A stretch of 64,000 nucleotides of DNA from Akkermansia sp. (GTDB lineage: Bacteria > Verrucomicrobiota > Verrucomicrobiia > Verrucomicrobiales > Akkermansiaceae): the NCBI GenBank assembly GCA_017517805.1, contig JAFWYD010000072.1, positions 1 through 64,000 on the forward strand, written 5' to 3'. The position numbers and the translations under genes were made by a program. Below the pieces are notes generated by a model. It made no database searches and had not been told where the DNA came from. It was given only the letters and a program-made list of their open reading frames with translations. Below are positions 59,493 to 64,000 of this stretch, piece by piece. Numbering within the stretch: position 1 is the stretch's first letter; every line of letters starts with the position of its first letter.

Positions 59493-61394
59493 ATGTTCTA
59501 CTCTCCCACCCCCAACCGGCGGAAAAGCTGGTACCGCCTGCTTTCAATCGGGCAGAAGAAGCTGATTATCATCGGCTTCTTCATGGGGGTGCTGCTGGCA
59601 GTCTTTATCGGTATCCTCTCTATCTATGCCTACCGGGCCATGCAGTATGACCTCGATAAGGTCAGCCAGGGCCTGGGTAGCAGCGTGCTCTATGATTCGG
59701 AGAACAGCCCCATGGCTTCCCTCTCTGAAAATACGCCTTCCTTTGCCTCAAGGGATGAATTGCCCCGCCATCTGGTGAATGCCTTTGTGGCGCGTGAGGA
59801 CGAGAAGTTCTTTGAGCACAGTGGCGTGGTATTCACTTCGGTTCTCCGCTCGGTGGTGCGCAATATCATGTCGATGCGTTATGAACAGGGCGCATCAACC
59901 ATCACCATGCAGCTCACGCGCAATGTGTATGAGCTGAGTGGTAAATCGATGGACCGCAAGCTGCTGGAGACTATGCTGGCGCAGCGCATTGAGCGTCGGT
60001 TTGATAAGTATACCATTCTGGAGCAATACCTTTCCCGCATTTTCTACGGTCAGAACTGCTACGGCATCAAGGCCGCTGCCCGCCATTATTTCGGCAAGGA
60101 GGTGAAGGAACTGGACCTGGTGGAAAGTGCCACGCTGGCAGGTCTGGTGAGGGCTCCTTCGCTGTTCAATCCGGTGCGGAGTATGGAAAACGCCATGGAG
60201 GTGAAGGCCGAGACTCTGCAGCGCATGCTCGAATGCGGCATGATCAGCCAGGAGGAATGCGATGCTGCTACCAAGGCTCCGATTGTGCTCAACCGAGGTA
60301 CGACAGAGAAGGATACCACCGGTTCGTATGCGGTGATGTGGTGCCACAAGGAACTCGATGAACTTTCTGCTGAACTTCCGGAATATACAGGCGGCATATC
60401 GGTGGTGAGCAGCATGCTCCTCCCCTTGCAGCAGTATATGGAAAAGGCGGTGGAGGATGCTCTCATCACCATCGAGAAACCCGGCTATCTGCCTGCCGCC
60501 TGGGTTGCGGGGCAAAGCCCGGAGGAGGTCGAGGCCACCCGTAAATCCTTTGCCCGCATGCGCCGCCCCAAGGGAATGAAGATCCGCGGTGAGGATAATG
60601 ATTTGAAGGACGTGTTGCAGTGCTGCGTGCTGGTGGTTGATACCAGGCGCAACCAGCGTGGCCGTGTGCTGGCCATGGTGGGTGGCCGTAGTGTTTCGGA
60701 TGGCATAGACCGCTGGCAGGGCAAGGTGCGCCCGGGCCGGGCTTCTGCTCCTTTTTTATTCTGCTGCGCCTGCATGCCGGGCGGTGATGATTTGCACATC
60801 GTGGCCCGCAGCACCGAGGTGACCGGCAAGCGCATTGGTTACGACGTGGTGAGCTCGTTCTACAAGTCTCTGGAACTGCCGATAGAACTGCCCCCCCGTG
60901 AGCAGGAATTGTATCTCTACAACGGTCTTTTCCAGATTCGCAGGCTTGATTTGGCTCGTCTGCTGTTCTGCATGCAGAATGAGGGCCGTGCGTACCGCCT
61001 CAGCCTCATCAGCTCGATATGGAACCACTCGCGCGAGATGGTGTATCTGAATGAACCGGAGAAGGCCCCCGAGTATTTCCGCCGCCAGAGCGCTACCGCT
61101 GTTTCCACACTACCGCCGTTCCAGGTGGCAGAGGGGAAGCCCGTCATCATGAATGAGGCGCTGCCCGAAGGCTCCGGCCATTGGACAATGATTTACCGCA
61201 ACAAGGCGGTCTGCACATTTGTCTGGATGGGCTATGATGACCCGGCGCATCCGCTGGCCTCAGCCAGGGAACTGAAGCCCCTCTTGTCGCGTGTCTCCAT
61301 GAATCTGGCGCGCGAAGTGTTTGATAAGGCCCGAGAACTCCTCCGCGCGCAGACTGATTCTGCATCGAAGCTCCAGAAGAATACCACCCCGTGA
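59493..61394 (+). CDS. Class A PBP-like peptidoglycan glycosyltransferase with degenerate transpeptidase domain
   Basis: This 633-residue protein has a membrane span (~22-48) and an intact GT51 domain: 'EDEKFFEHSG' (E102), 'GASTITMQLTRN', 'RKLLETML' (E159) and 'KYTILEQYLSRIFYGQNCYG'. GT51 polymerises lipid II into glycan chains. The C-terminal part keeps the layout of a transpeptidase (for example 'FVWMGYDDP'), but SxxK is S418-A-P-F421 and the KTG position reads G-S-G ('PEGSGHWT'). The lysine needed for catalysis is missing, so it is probably a pure glycosyltransferase. It overlaps the next gene by one base. Confidence 0.88.
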   Translation: MFYSPTPNRRKSWYRLLSIGQKKLIIIGFFMGVLLAVFIGILSIYAYRAMQYDLDKVSQGLGSSVLYDSENSPMASLSENTPSFASRDELPRHLVNAFVAREDEKFFEHSGVVFTSVLRSVVRNIMSMRYEQGASTITMQLTRNVYELSGKSMDRKLLETMLAQRIERRFDKYTILEQYLSRIFYGQNCYGIKAAARHYFGKEVKELDLVESATLAGLVRAPSLFNPVRSMENAMEVKAETLQRMLECGMISQEECDAATKAPIVLNRGTTEKDTTGSYAVMWCHKELDELSAELPEYTGGISVVSSMLLPLQQYMEKAVEDALITIEKPGYLPAAWVAGQSPEEVEATRKSFARMRRPKGMKIRGEDNDLKDVLQCCVLVVDTRRNQRGRVLAMVGGRSVSDGIDRWQGKVRPGRASAPFLFCCACMPGGDDLHIVARSTEVTGKRIGYDVVSSFYKSLELPIELPPREQELYLYNGLFQIRRLDLARLLFCMQNEGRAYRLSLISSIWNHSREMVYLNEPEKAPEYFRRQSATAVSTLPPFQVAEGKPVIMNEALPEGSGHWTMIYRNKAVCTFVWMGYDDPAHPLASARELKPLLSRVSMNLAREVFDKARELLRAQTDSASKLQKNTTP

Positions 61395-62173
61395 TGCCTG
61401 ATTACTCTGCCTATATGCTAGCCGCCCGGCAGGCCGCCCAGCTTGCCGGCGCGTTTCTGCGCGAGCAGTTTCATGCCCCCAGGATGGTGGATGAGGACTT
61501 GCTGCACGATATCAAGCTGCGGCTGGATAAGGAGAGCCAGGAGTTGATCAGCCGCAGCCTGCTGGCTGCGTTTCCGGAAAGTGCCATTCTGGGTGAAGAG
61601 GGCAACTGCGGTGATGCTGCTGCTGAATTCCTCTGGGTGATTGACCCGATTGACGGCACGGTGAATTATTTTTACGGCATCCCGATTTTCTGCGTGAGCA
61701 TTGCGCTTCAGCACCGGGGCAAATGGGTGCTTGGCTGTGTGTACGACCCCATGCAGCAGGAGTGCTTCGAAGCGGTTGCAGGTGGCCAGCCCACGCTGAA
61801 TGGTCGCCCCATTTCGGTGTCTGCCCGCGCCCGCATGAGCGAGGCGGTGGTGTTTATCGGCCATGGCACCCACGATGGTTCGGGGGAGGCTGGCATCCGC
61901 CGCTTTGCGCACCTGTCGCGCCAGGTGAAGAAAATCCGGATTCTGGGCTCGGCCGCGCTCACGCTGTGCTACATTGCAGCCGGCCGCTTCGATGCCTATG
62001 TGGAAAGCCGCATCTGCCTGTGGGATTTCGCCGCGGCCCGGGTCATACTGGAGGCCGCTGGTGGCCGGGTGGAGTTCACCCCGCAGGATACTGCCGGTAT
62101 CAAGGGGGCCATTATCGCCTGGAATGGCAGCATCCCGCTGCTGGAATCATTGCAACCAAGTAAGCAATCATGA
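61394..62173 (+). CDS. Inositol monophosphatase family protein
   Basis: This 259-residue Mg-dependent phosphatase has 'GEEGNCGD', the metal-binding signature 'WVIDPIDGTVNYFYGIPIFCVSIAL' and the C-terminal 'LWDFAAARVILEAAGG'. These give E, D, D and D ligands. Members act on inositol-1-phosphate, histidinol phosphate or 3'-phosphoadenosine; the choice is not clear. The ATG at 61394 shares one base with the upstream stop (TGATG) and the end overlaps rsmB by 4 bp. Confidence 0.9.
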   Translation: MPDYSAYMLAARQAAQLAGAFLREQFHAPRMVDEDLLHDIKLRLDKESQELISRSLLAAFPESAILGEEGNCGDAAAEFLWVIDPIDGTVNYFYGIPIFCVSIALQHRGKWVLGCVYDPMQQECFEAVAGGQPTLNGRPISVSARARMSEAVVFIGHGTHDGSGEAGIRRFAHLSRQVKKIRILGSAALTLCYIAAGRFDAYVESRICLWDFAAARVILEAAGGRVEFTPQDTAGIKGAIIAWNGSIPLLESLQPSKQS

Positions 62174-63408
62174 CTTCTTCTCCATCTGTGCGCGCCCTTG
62201 CCTGGAAATGCCTGCTGCGCTGGTCGCAGGGGGGAATCTTTGCTGAGACGCTCATCGCCCGAGCGACGGCAGAACACAAGCTCCAGGCGGCAGATCGCGC
62301 CCTCCTTCAGGCGATTGTCTATGATACGCTGCGCCACATGAGCTGGCTTGACCACATTCGCAAGACGCTGCGCCCCGGCAAGCTGGAGGAGAAGATGCGC
62401 TGGCTGGTGCTCATGGGACTCTGCCAGCTCTTTGTGCTGCGACAGGCTGAGCATGCTGCGGTGAGCGAGACCGTGCGTCTGGCACCCCAGCGCGTGCGCG
62501 GGGTGGTGAATGGCATGCTCCGCAATGCGGCGCGCCGCAAGGCTGAGTTTGATGCCGAGCGAGCCTCCTTGCCTCTGGCGGTGCAATTTTCTACTCCCAC
62601 CTGGCTGGTGAACCGCTGGTTGAGCGAGTTCGGCGCGACTGAAGCCCGTGCCATGCTGGAGTGGAATACCCAGACTCCGCCAGTCTATGCGAGAATCAAT
62701 CCGGTGAACCCGCCACTTGCCATACCGGCGGCATGGGAGCCGCTGCCAGATCTTCCCGGCTGGTACCGTCTCCACGGTGCTTTGCCCATGGAGGCCTTGA
62801 AGGCTGGTCAGTTGTATGTGACTGATCCCTCCACTCGCTACTGCGTGCAGCTGCTGGCACCTCAGCCTGGCGAGCGCGTGCTGGATGCCTGCGCGGCGCC
62901 GGGTGGCAAATCGGCAGCCATGCTGGCAGCCACAGCTGGTCATCTGCACCTGCTTGCCACCGATGTGGAGGAATTCCGTCTCAAGCCCTTGCGCGAGAAT
63001 CTGCTGCGCGCAGGTGGCCTCGATGTGCAGGTCGAGCTGCACGACTGGTCGCAGCCTTGCCCGGCAGAGTGGGCAGGGGGCTTTGATGCTGTGTTGCTCG
63101 ATGTGCCGTGCTCGAACAGCGGCGTGCTTCAGCGCCGCGTGGATGCACGCTGGCGACTGTCAGAAGCAGAAATTTCCCGCCTGGCAGCGCTGCAACTCCG
63201 TATTCTGGAGCAGGCTTGCGTGGCGGTTCGCCCGGGGGGACGTCTGGTGTACAGCACTTGCTCGATTGACCGTGAGGAGGATAGGTCGGTGGTGGAGGCA
63301 TTCCTTGCCTGCCACCCGGAGTTCTGCCTCGTGCGCGATTATCTCGCGCTGCCGCATCGCGAGCAGGCAGACGGTGCCTACGCTGCCTTGCTGAGCCGCG
63401 TAAAATAG
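62170..63408 (+). CDS. rsmB: 16S rRNA m5C967 methyltransferase RsmB-like
   Basis: This 412-residue protein has an N-terminal NusB-like helical domain ('RALAWKCLLRW' to 'HAAVSETVRLA') and a SAM-dependent methyltransferase domain with 'VLDACAAPGGKSAAML', 'LLDVPCSNSGVLQR' and 'GGRLVYSTCSIDREED'. The two cysteines (DVPC and STCS) are the release and catalytic cysteines of RNA m5C enzymes. It is the last gene of the exbB operon; the exact rRNA site is inferred from the NusB fusion. Confidence 0.9.
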   Translation: MTSSPSVRALAWKCLLRWSQGGIFAETLIARATAEHKLQAADRALLQAIVYDTLRHMSWLDHIRKTLRPGKLEEKMRWLVLMGLCQLFVLRQAEHAAVSETVRLAPQRVRGVVNGMLRNAARRKAEFDAERASLPLAVQFSTPTWLVNRWLSEFGATEARAMLEWNTQTPPVYARINPVNPPLAIPAAWEPLPDLPGWYRLHGALPMEALKAGQLYVTDPSTRYCVQLLAPQPGERVLDACAAPGGKSAAMLAATAGHLHLLATDVEEFRLKPLRENLLRAGGLDVQVELHDWSQPCPAEWAGGFDAVLLDVPCSNSGVLQRRVDARWRLSEAEISRLAALQLRILEQACVAVRPGGRLVYSTCSIDREEDRSVVEAFLACHPEFCLVRDYLALPHREQADGAYAALLSRVK

Positions 63409-63428
63409 GCGTTTTTATAAAAAAAAGC

Positions 63429-63456
63429 TCGCAATTTTTGCGGCTGGCAGTATAAT
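63429..63456 (+). promoter_or_regulatory. ptsH promoter
   Basis: TCGCAA (63429-63434), a 16-bp spacer, then a perfect TATAAT (63451-63456). The leader is about 27 nt. Confidence 0.6.
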
Positions 63457-63489
63457 GAGGGACGAACAGTATCCCTCAACACCTCTACC

Positions 63490-63756
63490 ATGATTACAAA
63501 GAAGCTCACCGTTCAGAACAAGCTTGGTATCCATGCACGTCCCGCTGCGCAGTTTGTGCGCGTGGCCAGTCGTTTTCAGGCCGATGTATCGGTCGAGAAG
63601 GACGATGAAGCCGTCGATGGCAAGAGTATCATGGGCCTCATGATGCTGGCGGTGGGCTGGGGCGCGGAAATCGTTGTGACGGTGGATGGCCCGGATGAGG
63701 TGGAGGCGCTCACGGCTCTCGAAGAGTTGATCAATAGCAAGTTCGGCGAGGCCTGA
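63490..63756 (+). CDS. ptsH: Phosphocarrier protein HPr
   Basis: This 88-residue carrier takes phosphate from enzyme I. The active H15 is in 'NKLGIHARPAAQF', and S46 in 'DGKSIMGLM' is the residue that HPr kinase phosphorylates in many bacteria. It is followed after 42 bp by ptsI. No sugar permease (EII) genes are in the window, so the pair may have a regulatory role. Confidence 0.95.
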   Translation: MITKKLTVQNKLGIHARPAAQFVRVASRFQADVSVEKDDEAVDGKSIMGLMMLAVGWGAEIVVTVDGPDEVEALTALEELINSKFGEA

Positions 63757-63798
63757 TACCTCGCCGCTGTGTTTCGTTTACCCCCTGCCAGCGTCCAG

Positions 63799-64000
63799 AT
63801 GAACGAAGGATTCGAGCGGAGGTTCAAAGGTCAGCCCGTTTCCCCAGGTATTGCCATGGGGAAGCTGCGCGTCGAGGCTCGTGGGTGCGCGGCCCCGCTT
63901 ATCCGCTCGATTCTGCCCACCGAGATTGAGGCCGAGTGGCAGCGATTCGAGGAGGCGCTGAACCGCACCGAAGCGGAGTTGCAGGTGCTCAAGGCCCGGG
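63799..64000 (+). CDS. ptsI: PTS enzyme I, N-terminal fragment (cut by window edge)
   Basis: The first 67 residues are visible and begin like enzyme I: 'FKGQPVSPGIAMGKLRV', then a helical part ('EIEAEWQRFEEALNRTEAEL') of the HPr-binding domain. Enzyme I takes phosphate from PEP and passes it to HPr. The ATG at 63799 is preferred; a GTG at 63769 is in frame. The phosphohistidine and PEP-binding parts are outside the window. Confidence 0.87.
   Translation, partial: MNEGFERRFKGQPVSPGIAMGKLRVEARGCAAPLIRSILPTEIEAEWQRFEEALNRTEAELQVLKAR

Overview
The window looks like a chromosomal segment of a Verrucomicrobiota bacterium close to Akkermansia. The basis is a large secreted beta-repeat protein ending in a PEP-CTERM sorting signal, a GH75-type glycosidase, several lineage-restricted secreted and TPR proteins, LPS enzymes, and a GC-rich housekeeping background with little use of Shine-Dalgarno sequences. 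No rRNA, tRNA or CRISPR array was seen.

Layout. The left edge (1-140) is the 3' end of a group II intron (domains V and VI), inserted just downstream of a membrane-protein gene. Positions 862-6200 hold a PfkB kinase, an Abi_2/AbiF-like HEPN gene preceded by its own strong promoter and a compact hairpin RNA, and ligA with a downstream zinc-ribbon/BRCT gene. Positions 6300-8540 hold the PEP-CTERM protein, whose promoter carries a palindrome that recurs 143 bp upstream in inverted orientation. Positions 8.8-15 kb hold a one-TM protein, an ABC transporter operon with two exported proteins of unknown function, and gluQ. Positions 15-20.6 kb (minus strand) hold a two-component system and an AT-rich three-gene cassette with a secreted HELTH metallopeptidase-like protein. 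Positions 20.7-33 kb hold an NhaC-type antiporter, a LolA-like protein, an orphan HTH protein, poxB, ruvC/DEAD-box helicase, an MBL hydrolase, a Xer recombinase, panE and a small basic protein. Positions 33-44 kb hold sufT, a lipid A acyltransferase-GT9 fusion in an envelope operon, a D,D-carboxypeptidase, dprA-nadC, metG and a GH13 enzyme. Positions 44-53.6 kb hold an SDR/GH75/ruvA/squalene-synthase operon, def, a PAS-SpoIIE phosphatase, an RG-rich protein and an L,D-transpeptidase. Positions 53.6-64 kb hold tpiA, alr, a six-gene exbB-exbD-TPR-PBP-IMPase-rsmB operon, ptsH and the start of ptsI.

Themes. Cell-envelope construction dominates: LPS acylation and glycosylation, lipoprotein handling, peptidoglycan synthesis and trimming, and alanine racemase. 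The exbB-exbD-TPR-PBP operon resembles a Tol/CpoB-PBP1 arrangement, but the PBP keeps an intact glycosyltransferase domain and appears to have lost its transpeptidase active site.

Most notable signals. (1) The Abi gene has a near-consensus promoter firing into a ~59-nt hairpin and U-tract that abuts its start codon, an architecture like RNA-antitoxin/toxin units. (2) At least sixteen genes have a -35/-10 pair ending only 5-12 nt before the start codon, implying leaderless or nearly leaderless mRNAs; this also settles many start sites. (3) The degenerate PBP. (4) The paired operator-like palindromes at the PEP-CTERM gene. (5) The acyltransferase-GT9 fusion. All functions are read from motifs by eye; no database search was run.
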